From Robinsoniella sp. (GTDB taxonomy: Bacteria > Bacillota > Clostridia > Lachnospirales > Lachnospiraceae), in the NCBI GenBank assembly GCA_023664735.1, contig JAMPFB010000003.1:1-64000 (forward strand): a stretch of DNA of 64,000 bases, written 5' to 3'. The translations under genes were made by a program, and so were the position numbers. Shown here in pieces: positions 25,829-34,694 of this stretch (the stretch's first letter is position 1; every line of letters starts with the position of its first letter). A model generated the notes under the pieces. It worked only from the letters and a program-made list of their open reading frames with translations. It was not told the origin of the DNA and made no database searches.

Positions 25829-25960
25829 ATGGAAATGGAAGTAAAAAACACAATTCCAAAATATAACAGCAGGGAGGAGCGGACATTGCTCATCCAGCGG
25901 GCATATGTGAACCTCCAAAAGCAGCTGAAAGCAAAACGTGTCAAAAGTGGGGAAAAATAA
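25829..25960 (+). CDS. Small basic protein preceding the recombinase
   Basis: The 43-residue basic protein (ends KQLKAKRVKSGEK) has AAAGGGG nine bases before its ATG. Its TAA overlaps the recombinase ATG (TAATG), so translation of the recombinase is coupled to it. I do not recognise it. Candidates are a directionality factor or simply a leader that sets recombinase dosage. Confidence 0.55.
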   Translation: MEMEVKNTIPKYNSREERTLLIQRAYVNLQKQLKAKRVKSGEK

Positions 25961-27438
25961 TGGTAGCGCTTTATGCCAGACAATCATTAGATGTTCGGGA
26001 CAGTATTTCCATAGAACTGCAGATAGAAAAGGGAATCAGTATGTGCGAGCCAGAGGAGGCTTATAAGACATATGTTGATAAAGGATATTCTGGAAAGAAT
26101 ACCAATAGACCCCAGTTTACGCAGCTTATTGAAGATATAAAGCAAGGGTTGATAACAAAAGTCGTTGTATATAAGCTGGATAGATTTAGCAGATCAGTTC
26201 TGGATTTCAGCAATACATGGGAAATTCTGTCAAGGCATCATGTAGAATTCATATCTGTAAATGAAAAATTCGATACGTCCACTCCGATTGGAAAAGCAAT
26301 GCTTTTTATTATTATCGTATTTGCTCAAATGGAGAGGGAAACGATTGTAGAGAGAGTAACGGACAATTATTATCAGCGTGCGGAATTAGGGAGCTGGATG
26401 GGCGGACCAGCTCCTTATGGCTTTCGGATCGGCAGAATTGTAAAAGAGGCAAGGGAGATCCCAACTTTAGTGCCGAATGAAAACATGCAGCATGTAAAAG
26501 AAATTTTTTCCATGTATGCTTATCAGGATGCAGCTCTGGGAGAAGTGGCAGCATGGCTGAACGGAAATGGCATAGCCGGAATAAAAAGAAAAACATGGAA
26601 CAATGTAACGATTGCAAGGTTATTAAGGAATCCGGCATATGTCAAAGCAGATGCGGATATTTACGCATATTATAAAATGCTTGGGGTACATATAAAAAAC
26701 AGGCTTGAGGAATTTGAAGGCATTTATGGCGGGCTCTTAGTTGGAAAAAGAGGGGCAAGCACCAGACAGAGAAAAGCAATCGGTGAAGCAAAATTTTCTA
26801 TTGCAAACTGGGAAGGAATCATAGATTCAAAAACCTGGCTCATATGTCAGGATAAACTGGAAGCCAATGTACAGATTAAAAATACGGGTAAGGGACAATA
26901 TACATGGTTGTCAGGGCTGTTGAAATGCGGGGAATGTGGCAGATCAATTCGAGTAACTGTTGATTACAAATCCCCATATCTGAAAAGATATTTAATGTGT
27001 ACTGGGCGAATCGATCATATCTGCAGATGTATTATCGGGATAAAGCTGGATGCTATAGAAAATGAGGTGGCAAAAGCGCTTCAGAAGCTGCTGGATGAAT
27101 GTGAAAATGAGACAATAGAAGAGGAGCAGCCGGTATCAAATCTGGAAAAAATAGAATTTCAGAGCATTGAAGAAAAAATTCAGAACCTTGTAGACTGCAT
27201 ATCGAAAGGAACGGCAAGCGAGCTGACAATCCGGTATATCAATGAGGAATTGGAGAAGCTGACGGACAGACAAAAGGAGATATCTTCACGAATGCGGAAA
27301 AATGAAAAGAAACAAGTCTTTTTAAAGAAGATCATTTTCCGGAAAGCTTCCTTTGAGGAAAAAAAAAGTATCGTAAAAACTTATATAAAAGAAATAAGAA
27401 TTTTTGAAAAAGGGATTGAAATTATCTGGAATATTTGA
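25960..27438 (+). CDS. Large serine recombinase (integrase of the element)
   Basis: The 492-residue recombinase has an N-terminal resolvase domain with the catalytic Ser at residue 9 (YARQSLDVRDS), then YKLDRFSRSVLDF and the arginine-rich MERETIVERV. A recombinase domain and a zinc ribbon (LKCGECGRSIRV with later Cys residues) follow, and then a C-terminal coiled coil. Such enzymes join short attP and attB sites through a central dinucleotide. It lies 72 bases from the right attachment core. No tyrosine integrase is present, so this is the integrase. Confidence 0.95.
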   Translation: MVALYARQSLDVRDSISIELQIEKGISMCEPEEAYKTYVDKGYSGKNTNRPQFTQLIEDIKQGLITKVVVYKLDRFSRSVLDFSNTWEILSRHHVEFISVNEKFDTSTPIGKAMLFIIIVFAQMERETIVERVTDNYYQRAELGSWMGGPAPYGFRIGRIVKEAREIPTLVPNENMQHVKEIFSMYAYQDAALGEVAAWLNGNGIAGIKRKTWNNVTIARLLRNPAYVKADADIYAYYKMLGVHIKNRLEEFEGIYGGLLVGKRGASTRQRKAIGEAKFSIANWEGIIDSKTWLICQDKLEANVQIKNTGKGQYTWLSGLLKCGECGRSIRVTVDYKSPYLKRYLMCTGRIDHICRCIIGIKLDAIENEVAKALQKLLDECENETIEEEQPVSNLEKIEFQSIEEKIQNLVDCISKGTASELTIRYINEELEKLTDRQKEISSRMRKNEKKQVFLKKIIFRKASFEEKKSIVKTYIKEIRIFEKGIEIIWNI

Positions 27439-27484
27439 GATTATTATATAAAATATATTATAACAAATTTAGAATAGTCAAGAA

Positions 27485-27517
27485 ACTACTTTACTTTTGT
27501 AACATGTGTTTCCACAT
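27485..27517 (+). other. attR: right attachment junction
   Basis: Arm ACTACTTTA (27485-27493) and core TCCACAT (27511-27517) are seen. The arm is the inverted match of 398-406. Beyond 27517 the deacetylase coding sequence resumes in frame on the minus strand. Confidence 0.75.
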
Positions 27518-28085
27518 CCCATTGTATTGTATAGTAATTACATGCCTTGGCATTGGTTATGACATGGTTGTCATAGTCTCCATAGGGTGGACGGAACAGG
27601 AACATATCATATCCGGTCAGTTCCTTTACCTTGTTATGTACCTGCATTAATTCATCCTGACATTGTTCATCGGAAAGCTTTGACATGTTTTTATGGTTTT
27701 CACTGTGGTTTCCTAAGTCATGGCCATTAGCAAGAATTGCCTTTACGTCGTCAGGATAGGCTTCTACCCACCCACCTGTCATAAAGAAAGTGACATGTAC
27801 ATCATGTTTTTTGAGTATATCTAATATCTTGGAAGTATCTTCGTTGCCCCATGCTGCATCAAAGCTTAGGGCAACTTTTTTTTCGTCTGTCTCTACGCAA
27901 TAGATGGGCAATTCCCTGCCATCCACGCTATTGCTTACTGTTACATTTTCAGATGCATATTTGCCCAATGCCAGTGCAAGAAACAGCATACCAAACCAAA
28001 AGAAACCGGACTTTACAAATTTTTTCACGGTTTGAAAGAAATTCTGTTTTTCCATAAATTTCACCGTATTGATTCTTATTGCCAT
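27511..28085 (-). pseudogene. 5' fragment of PdaB-like polysaccharide deacetylase
   Basis: Residues 1-191 of the native protein have a membrane anchor (about residues 24-44, FFWFGMLFLALALGKYA) and then the NodB catalytic domain. It has FDAAWGNEDTSKIL at the position of the metal-binding Asp motif, HDLGNHSENHKNM with the two His ligands, and FRPPYGDYD. After IQWDV the frame runs eight foreign residues into the element and stops. The missing C-terminal 79 residues are at 141-385. The Asp pair, with Ala-Trp, is the spore-type PdaB variant. Loss could affect cortex maturation if no paralogue exists. Confidence 0.9.
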
Positions 28086-28447
28086 AATATATGACAGAAA
28101 TGGCTTTTCCTATTCCTGCAACTTTTTTGACAATGTTTAAATAAGATAAATACTAAGAAAATCGGGATATGACAATAAAGTCAGGGTGAAATTTTTGGAA
28201 GTTTTTAACAAAAAAAATAAAAAATTATACGCAGGGTAGACAAGTTAAAAACGAAATGTTACAATACAATTCCTTTCCAAGATGTGATATGCTCTATCAC
28301 ATTTTTCCAAACAAATTTTCCAGACAAATATAAGTGACAAAGGAGATGATTAAAAGACAAAAAAGCAATGGGGGACTTTATTTAATGGACGGAAAAACAT
28401 CTGTCTAATGCAAGAACAAATAAAGGAATAAAAAAGAAAGGACAAAT
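28086..28447. other. AT-rich intergenic region, no gene seen
   Basis: This is a divergent intergenic region between the deacetylase fragment and the surface-protein gene. It contains a short inverted repeat GATGTGATATGCTCTATCAC near 28281 but no recognisable RNA gene. AAGAAAGGA before 28448 is the ribosome site of the next gene. Confidence 0.5.
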
Positions 28448-30970
28448 ATGAGAATATTACAAATAATTGCAAAGAGAAAAAAAACACTTAAGGCAGGACT
28501 GGCAGCGCTTGCCATGATATTTTTATTAGAGGACACTGTTTATGCTGCAACAAATAAATCAGGCTGTGAAAGTAAAGGGACGGTAACGGCTGTTTACGAC
28601 ACGGCAGGTACAGGCGTCAATGGATATTATAAAAAGAATGGCAAGGTAATTGTCACTTATAAAATGGGAAATCCGGATGAAAGCTGCAGCGATACCAGCT
28701 ATCAGTATGTGGGAATTACCAATAAAGTAGAAACGCCTAAAATTGATGCTTCAGAAGCCAATGTATCAGGAGGCGGACATGTCTGCAACGGGCATACTTC
28801 AAATTCGGCAGAATGGAAACACTGGTTTGGACTTTCGGGAAGTGTTTTATATGGCATGGGGACGAAAAATGTAGGTTCTGTAACTGTAACGGAGGAGGAG
28901 TATAAAAAGTGCAGCTATGCCATTGCAGGACCGTCTTCTTCCTTTGGGGATGGACTGGGCAGTAATGGAAAATTTTATTGGATTGTTTTGTACAAGAAGC
29001 TTCCTTCCGCTATAGGAGCGGACAATATCGATGAGACTCCGCCTGTTGTGGAATTAAGCGCAGCTCCATCAGGCAAGACTGCGGTAAATCCTGCAAATGG
29101 CAGAACATATGGGACGCAGGCGGTTTTGACTGCGTCATCTACCGACCAGCAGGCAAGGCCTCATAAAACAAAAACCTTCCGTTTTAAGAATGCTTCCGGA
29201 AATATAACGGACTGGATTGCTGCCAATAGCGAAAATAAAAAGGCAGCAGCTTCCACTTATACAGTAAATGCCAATAGCAGCTACTATGTAGAAACGCAGG
29301 ATCAGTTGGGAAATGCCATTACAAGCAAAGGGGTAACGGTCGATTTTATAGATTTGACAGCGCCAACAGCAATGCTTGGAAAAACAGTTCACGAAAAGGT
29401 GGTTTCAAACGGAAAAGAGTGGACAGCCACAACCATTACCCTCAGCACCTCGGCAAGTGATAGTGGAGCGGGGCTTTCTGCAAAACCATATTGCTTTGAT
29501 GGAGTCACATGGACTGAAGCAAAGGAATATGTCATCAGTCAGAATGGTACCTATCAAGTGAAAGTGCAGGATGCACTTGGAAATATAGTCACAAAATCCA
29601 TAACGATAGATAATTTCGACAGAAAAGCGCCGGAAGGAGAAGTGAACACAAATTATGAAAACGGCATTACTGTTGGAGAAAAGACATGGTCAAAAGATGG
29701 AGCCTTAGTGGAAGCTCAGGCAAGGGATGAAGGCTGCGGACTGGATGAAGCGCCCTATTCCTTTGATGGGGGAGAAAACTGGATATCGGAAAACAAACAT
29801 GCTTTTTCCGAAAACGGTAAGTATGAAGTTAAGATAAGAGATGGTTTACATAATGTCAAAACAATTCCTGTGGAAATTGAAGGGATTGACAAGACAGCTC
29901 CTGTAATAGAAGAAATAAAAATGGAGCCTGAAAATTGGAAATCAGGAAATGCAGTGATAAAGGTAAGCGCAAGAGATAATGAGGAGGGCTGCGGGCTTGC
30001 AAAAGCAGCATATTCCTATGATGGTGGCAAAAGCTGGACGGAAAAAAATGAAATCATGCTTTCTGAGTCTGCAGATTTGGAAATTCAGGTAAGAGACCAG
30101 CTTGGAAATATTGCAAATCAGACTTTTTGTGCAAGCCGTACCCCGGATGAAGAAGAAAAGGAGGGTTCCGGGGATGATGACGAAGATGATGATGATGACG
30201 ACGAAGACGATGATGACAAAGATGGTGATGACGACGATAAGGACGGCGATGACGACAAAAAGAAGAAAGATGATAAGGATGGCGATGATAAAAAAAAGAA
30301 AGATGATAAAGACAAAGATGGCGACAAGGATGGAAATGGAAAAAAGAAGAAAAAGAAAGGAACACAGGGGGAGGAAAAGGATAATGTAACCGAAATAGTA
30401 CCGCAGGAAAACATAGTTATACCCGAAAAAAAGGAATCCAAGGATACGGAAAAGAAAAAGGACACAAAAAGCGATAACAGTCAGGCAGAGAAAAAGAAAC
30501 AGGAAGAGACAAGCAAAAAAACCTATCAGGTAACGCTCCCTATTTTAGAGGAGGAAAATGAACCAATTGAAATAGAAGAATATGATAGTAATGACACAAA
30601 GACGGAAAAGGCAGAAAAAACATTTTGGGAGAAGTTATGTATTTCTGCACTGATTGCCATACTATTGTTGGGATTATTGGGACTTTTCCTATGGTACTTA
30701 TTTGTATTCTGTAAATTTAGAGCAGTTCTTTACGGGAAAGAAGAAGGCAGATACAAAAGGCTTGGAACCGTTATGATTTCCAAAGAGGACGAACAGCATG
30801 TTGCAGACATTCCGGATGAGCTGCTGCAGCAGATTAGCGGAAATTATTATCGGCTGAAAGTAAACCCTGCTTACCTGTTTGAACAGGAGGGAGAAGACAT
30901 TTATATCCATATAGAGGAGAGAATGCTGAAAAAGCAGGTTGAAAAACAGATTGACTTCTTTGCAGGCTGA
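28448..30970 (+). CDS. Large surface protein with Ig-like repeats and acidic Asp/Lys stalk
   Basis: The 840-residue protein has a signal peptide (about 1-34, ending VYAAT) and a unique N-terminal domain. About three Ig-like repeats follow (about 200-560), sharing patterns such as GLSAKPYCFDGVTWTEAKEY and GKYEVKIRDGLHNV. Residues about 565-690 are almost only Asp, Lys and Gly with some Glu. A single membrane helix (ALIAILLLGLLGLFLWYLFVF) and a cytoplasmic tail of about 105 residues come next. No LPXTG sortase signal is seen; anchoring is by the helix. The tail suggests a signalling or cytoskeletal link. The function is not recognised. Confidence 0.75.
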   Translation: MRILQIIAKRKKTLKAGLAALAMIFLLEDTVYAATNKSGCESKGTVTAVYDTAGTGVNGYYKKNGKVIVTYKMGNPDESCSDTSYQYVGITNKVETPKIDASEANVSGGGHVCNGHTSNSAEWKHWFGLSGSVLYGMGTKNVGSVTVTEEEYKKCSYAIAGPSSSFGDGLGSNGKFYWIVLYKKLPSAIGADNIDETPPVVELSAAPSGKTAVNPANGRTYGTQAVLTASSTDQQARPHKTKTFRFKNASGNITDWIAANSENKKAAASTYTVNANSSYYVETQDQLGNAITSKGVTVDFIDLTAPTAMLGKTVHEKVVSNGKEWTATTITLSTSASDSGAGLSAKPYCFDGVTWTEAKEYVISQNGTYQVKVQDALGNIVTKSITIDNFDRKAPEGEVNTNYENGITVGEKTWSKDGALVEAQARDEGCGLDEAPYSFDGGENWISENKHAFSENGKYEVKIRDGLHNVKTIPVEIEGIDKTAPVIEEIKMEPENWKSGNAVIKVSARDNEEGCGLAKAAYSYDGGKSWTEKNEIMLSESADLEIQVRDQLGNIANQTFCASRTPDEEEKEGSGDDDEDDDDDDEDDDDKDGDDDDKDGDDDKKKKDDKDGDDKKKKDDKDKDGDKDGNGKKKKKKGTQGEEKDNVTEIVPQENIVIPEKKESKDTEKKKDTKSDNSQAEKKKQEETSKKTYQVTLPILEEENEPIEIEEYDSNDTKTEKAEKTFWEKLCISALIAILLLGLLGLFLWYLFVFCKFRAVLYGKEEGRYKRLGTVMISKEDEQHVADIPDELLQQISGNYYRLKVNPAYLFEQEGEDIYIHIEERMLKKQVEKQIDFFAG

Positions 30971-30985
30971 TAAAAGAAGCTGAAA

Positions 30986-31050
30986 AGTGAAAACTCCCTG
31001 TTAAAATTTAACAGTTGGAGTTTTCACTTACTAAGGAAGTGTGCTATAAT
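30986..31050 (+). promoter_or_regulatory. Hairpin and promoter between surface protein and GT-C genes
   Basis: GTGAAAACTCC pairs with GGAGTTTTCAC (30986-31029) with an inner GTTAAA/TTTAAC stem, probably a terminator. TTCACT (31023-31028), a 16-base spacer and TATAAT (31045-31050) then form the promoter of the 31091 gene. Confidence 0.55.
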
Positions 31051-31090
31051 ACCCACGTAACTGAGAGAATAGAAAGGAAACCGATATTGT

Positions 31091-32893
31091 ATGGGAGCAA
31101 AGGGATTCTCAGATAAGACAAAAAAGAATAAAGGAGACCGCTATAAGGTAGTGTTGATTGTGATTCTGATGGTTTTGTCGCTGGCAGCAGCAATCAGCAA
31201 AATATGGATTGGCTTTGACGTGGATGAAGGTTATGCGGTGTCCATGCCGTACCGTCTGCTGCAGGGAGACAGACTCCTTTTGGATATGTGGGAGATACAT
31301 CAGACATCTTCTTTTCTACCATATTTATTTTTGGCTCCTTTTGTAAAGATAACCGGAGGCAGTACCGGAATCATTCTTTATCTAAGGATTGTATCCACAG
31401 TGATTCATTTGTGCTTTTCCCTCTGGCTCTATAAAGTGCTGTCTGGCAAAATGGATTGGGAATGGAGCTGCCTGTGCGGACTTTTCTATTTTAATTTTCT
31501 GCCTAAATGGTTAATGAATCTGGATTTCTCCATGCAGCTGATATGGGGGATGACGGCAATGCTTTTGTTTTTGCTTCATGGGGAAAAAGAGAAAAGCTTT
31601 TCTCCTTTTTTTGCCGGGGTGAGTCTGGCATTTACGGTACTGGGCTATCCCACCATGGTTATTCTTTATCCGGCTGCATTATGGTTGATTATGAAATACA
31701 ATAAAAAGTCCATGAAAAAAATCGGAATGTTTACACTTGGCTGTGGGGTCTGTGCCATTGCTTTTTTTGCTTATTTGCTGCAGGATATGAGCGGGAAGGA
31801 AATCATTTCCAATATTCCCCATATATTTTCAGACGGCTCCCATCAGTTTGACATGATGTCAAAATGGGCATTGTTTTTTGGAAGATGGTTAGAGGCTGTA
31901 CTGCAGGCAGCAGTTTTAATAATTCCTTGCGGAATGTTTGTTCTTTTATGCAGAATATTGATTCCGAAATGCTTTCCCGGCATAAAATGGCTTGTTTCCT
32001 TTGTAAAGGAGCATCTCTATTGTTTCTTCGTGCTTGTGTTTCTACTTGTCAGCTCCTTGATTGTGATATTTGCCGATTTGGTTGGCATTCCATGGGGACC
32101 CTTCAGGCTGCAGGTAAGGTATCTTGTATTATTTTTGCTGGCATTTCTTTTAGGAAAAAAGAATCCGAGCTATTGGATGGCGGAAAAAAGGCGGCAGCTA
32201 AGGAAGATTAGGGACTATCTGCTGCTTGTAGCTTTTATTGCATTTGCAGGGATTTTGCTGGCAAGCAATGTAGGACCGGTTTCTAGCAGCTCTTATTTGG
32301 TTTTAGGGATTCTGGCGCTTGTTCCTTTGCTTTATTCTTATGGAAAGGAAGCTGGAAGCAAACAGATGGAACGGGTAATGTATGTGGCAGTGGGCGTGTT
32401 TGTCTTAAGCCTGATATTTTGCAAGGGATATTATGTGAGAGTCAGTGAATATCCTCCGGCAAATATTTTAGAACAAAGAGAGCAGGTTTCCTTTGGACCG
32501 TTAAAAGGAATTTATATATATCCGGAGGATTTAGAACGGGCAGAGGATTTTCATAAGGTGGTACAGGAAGGGGAGCGGGAAGAAAAACTGCTTCTTTTAA
32601 GCACCGAAGGGATTTATAATCTTTCCTGTAGGGGCACCTATGTAACACCGACGACTATAAGCACCCCGGCTTTTAATGAACAGTGGGTGGAGTATTTTAC
32701 CATTCACAAGGAGCATATGCCGGATCGGATTATTATTGGAAGAAATACGGTGGATGATCTGGATAAGTTTTTTTCCCTGAATCCATTTGGTATATGGATT
32801 GGAGAAAATTATGATATAACAAATAGAAAAGAGGATGAATATTTATGTGTGATACAAAGCAGGCAGGATGGGAAAGAAACGTCAGAAAAGTAG
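31091..32893 (+). CDS. Polytopic membrane protein, probable GT-C glycosyltransferase
   Basis: The 600-residue protein has about 11-13 hydrophobic segments. Just after the first helix it has FDVDEGYAVSMPYRLLQGD, the acidic first-loop motif of GT-C fold transferases that use lipid-linked sugars. The C-terminal 130 residues are soluble. It would add a sugar to a surface polymer or protein outside the membrane. The hisC-like gene starts inside its 3' end (49-base overlap), so the two are co-expressed. The donor and acceptor are unknown. Confidence 0.65.
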   Translation: MGAKGFSDKTKKNKGDRYKVVLIVILMVLSLAAAISKIWIGFDVDEGYAVSMPYRLLQGDRLLLDMWEIHQTSSFLPYLFLAPFVKITGGSTGIILYLRIVSTVIHLCFSLWLYKVLSGKMDWEWSCLCGLFYFNFLPKWLMNLDFSMQLIWGMTAMLLFLLHGEKEKSFSPFFAGVSLAFTVLGYPTMVILYPAALWLIMKYNKKSMKKIGMFTLGCGVCAIAFFAYLLQDMSGKEIISNIPHIFSDGSHQFDMMSKWALFFGRWLEAVLQAAVLIIPCGMFVLLCRILIPKCFPGIKWLVSFVKEHLYCFFVLVFLLVSSLIVIFADLVGIPWGPFRLQVRYLVLFLLAFLLGKKNPSYWMAEKRRQLRKIRDYLLLVAFIAFAGILLASNVGPVSSSSYLVLGILALVPLLYSYGKEAGSKQMERVMYVAVGVFVLSLIFCKGYYVRVSEYPPANILEQREQVSFGPLKGIYIYPEDLERAEDFHKVVQEGEREEKLLLLSTEGIYNLSCRGTYVTPTTISTPAFNEQWVEYFTIHKEHMPDRIIIGRNTVDDLDKFFSLNPFGIWIGENYDITNRKEDEYLCVIQSRQDGKETSEK

Positions 32894-33918
32894 TTCCCTA
32901 TACACCGGGTGAACAGCCGGATGGACTTAATATAATCAAACTGAATACAAATGAAAATCCTTATCCGCCAGCGCCAGCCGTAAAGGAGGCTATGGAAAGG
33001 TTTTCCGCCGATACTCTGCGGCTTTATCCTGACCCAACGGTAGGGAAGCTTACAAAAGCCTTGGCGGACTATTACGGATTGGAAAAGGAAAATGTATTTG
33101 TTGGAGTTGGTTCTGATGATGTGCTGGCAACAGCATTTTTAACATTTTTTAATGGAGAAAAGCCCATTTTATTTCCGGATATTACGTATTCCTTTTATGA
33201 TGTATGGGCGCAATTATATAAAATCCCTTATGAGCTTAAGCCTTTAGATGAGAATTTTTCCATAGTAAAGGAGGATTATCTTCAGGAAAACGGAGGCGTT
33301 ATTTTCCCGAACCCGAATGCGCCTACAGGAGTTATTCAGTCAATAGAATGGATAGAAGATATTGTAAGGGCAAACCGGAATGTAATTGTAATTGTGGACG
33401 AGGCATACATTGATTTTGGAGGAGAAAGCTGCCTTCCTTTAATTAAAAAATATGATAATCTGCTGGTAGTGCAGACCTTTTCCAAGTCCCGTTCGCTGGC
33501 AGGGCTGCGGATTGGGTTTGCCATGGGAAATGAAAAGCTGATTTCTTACTTAAATGATGTGAAATATTCCATCAATTCTTATACAATGAACCAGACGGCA
33601 ATTGCCCTTGGAGTGGAATGCATCAAGGAGGAAGCTTATTTTCAGGAAACAATTGGAAAGATTATAGCTACAAGGGAAAGAAGCAAAAAGAGGTTAAAGG
33701 AGTTGGGATTTTCCTTTCAGGATTCCTACAGCAACTTTATTTTTGCGGCTCATAGGACGCATTCCGCAAAAGAGCTGTTTGAAGCGCTGAAAAAGAAAAA
33801 TATTTATGTGCGCCATTTTAATAAGGAAAGAATATCCAATTACCTGCGGATTTCCATTGGCACTGACGAAGAGATGGACAAGCTGTTTTTGGAGCTGGAA
33901 GCTATTTTGAAGCAATAG
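32845..33918 (+). CDS. hisC: Histidinol-phosphate aminotransferase
   Basis: The 357-residue fold-type I PLP enzyme has the HisC start region IIKLNTNENPYPPAPAVKEAM, the phosphate-binding GVGSDDVLATAF, FPNPNAPTG and the PLP lysine in TFSKSRSLAGLRIGF. It transfers an amino group to imidazole-acetol phosphate in histidine synthesis. Members of the family also act on aromatic amino acids or serve as threonine-phosphate decarboxylases. No other his genes are adjacent. AGAGGA lies ten bases upstream of the ATG. Confidence 0.85.
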   Translation: MCDTKQAGWERNVRKVVPYTPGEQPDGLNIIKLNTNENPYPPAPAVKEAMERFSADTLRLYPDPTVGKLTKALADYYGLEKENVFVGVGSDDVLATAFLTFFNGEKPILFPDITYSFYDVWAQLYKIPYELKPLDENFSIVKEDYLQENGGVIFPNPNAPTGVIQSIEWIEDIVRANRNVIVIVDEAYIDFGGESCLPLIKKYDNLLVVQTFSKSRSLAGLRIGFAMGNEKLISYLNDVKYSINSYTMNQTAIALGVECIKEEAYFQETIGKIIATRERSKKRLKELGFSFQDSYSNFIFAAHRTHSAKELFEALKKKNIYVRHFNKERISNYLRISIGTDEEMDKLFLELEAILKQ

Positions 33919-33928
33919 GAGAAGAAAA

Positions 33929-34690
33929 ATGGAAGCTTATTCAGATTTTGCAAAGGTATACGATATCTTTATGGATGAGACCCCATATGAGGAATGGTGT
34001 GAATTTATCCTATCCCTTTTAAAGAAAAAGGGCATAAAGGACGGGCTGCTTTTGGATATGGGCTGTGGAACCGGAACGCTTACAGAGCTTTTAGAGCAGG
34101 CAGGCTATGATATGATTGCCATTGACAATTCCATGGACATGCTTCAAATAGCAATGGAAAAGCAGAGGGAAAAAAAGAAGGATTCCATCCTGTATCTTCT
34201 TCAGGACATGCGGGAATTTGAGCTATACGGTACAGTTCGGGCAATTGTAAGCATTTGCGATTCTCTCAATTATCTTTTGGAAAAGGAAGAGCTGATAAAA
34301 ACCTTTCGACTGGTAAATAATTATCTGGATCCAGAGGGCATTTTTCTATTTGATTTTAATACCGTATACAAATACAAGGAAGTGATTGGAGAGACGGTAA
34401 TTGCAGAAAATAGGGAAGAATGCAGCTTTATCTGGGAAAACTATTATGATGATGAGAGGCATTTGAATGAATACGACCTGACTGTTTTTTTGAAAGAAGG
34501 AGAGGAAGCATTCTATAGGAAATTTCAGGAGACTCATTATCAAAGAGGATATACGCTTTTGGAAATGAAGGAAGTCCTTAAGGCGGCGGGACTTGTTTTT
34601 TTAGAAGCCTTTGACGGGGAAACCTATGAGCAGCCTCATGAAAAAAGCCAGCGGATTTTTGTTTTAGCAAGAGAACGGGGAAAAGGATGA
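33929..34690 (+). CDS. Class I SAM-dependent methyltransferase
   Basis: The 253-residue enzyme has a Rossmann-type SAM site (LLDMGCGTGTLTELLEQAGY) and an acidic ribose contact (MIAIDNSMDML). The substrate cannot be told from sequence. It follows hisC by ten bases and precedes hslO by four, so it is in the same operon. Confidence 0.82.
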   Translation: MEAYSDFAKVYDIFMDETPYEEWCEFILSLLKKKGIKDGLLLDMGCGTGTLTELLEQAGYDMIAIDNSMDMLQIAMEKQREKKKDSILYLLQDMREFELYGTVRAIVSICDSLNYLLEKEELIKTFRLVNNYLDPEGIFLFDFNTVYKYKEVIGETVIAENREECSFIWENYYDDERHLNEYDLTVFLKEGEEAFYRKFQETHYQRGYTLLEMKEVLKAAGLVFLEAFDGETYEQPHEKSQRIFVLARERGKG

Positions 34691-34694
34691 AAAA

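Larger units (their letters stand above)
379..27517 (+). mobile_element. 27-kb integrative mobilizable element inserted in a deacetylase gene
   Basis: The element is bounded by a 7-bp direct repeat TCCACAT (379-385 and 27511-27517), exactly where a PdaB-like reading frame is split. It carries a large serine recombinase next to the right end, a MobC-like protein, a MOBP-type relaxase, ParA/ParB, topoisomerase III, an iteron-like array and toxin-antitoxin loci. I found no coupling protein, VirB4-like ATPase or other mating-channel gene, so the best call is a mobilizable rather than self-conjugative element. Plasmid-like partition genes suggest a stable circular phase. Cargo looks defensive or addictive; no antibiotic-resistance gene was seen. 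Confidence 0.88.

Noticed and set aside
379..27517. Calling the element a self-transmissible conjugative element
   Set aside because: A relaxase, MobC-like protein and TopB are present, but no VirB4, VirD4 or mating-channel gene was found, so it is called mobilizable.
30054..30465. Long frames opposite and in other phases within the Asp/Lys-rich coding region
   Set aside because: These arise from GAT/AAA-type repetitive codons of the surface-protein gene; they have low complexity and no start signals.
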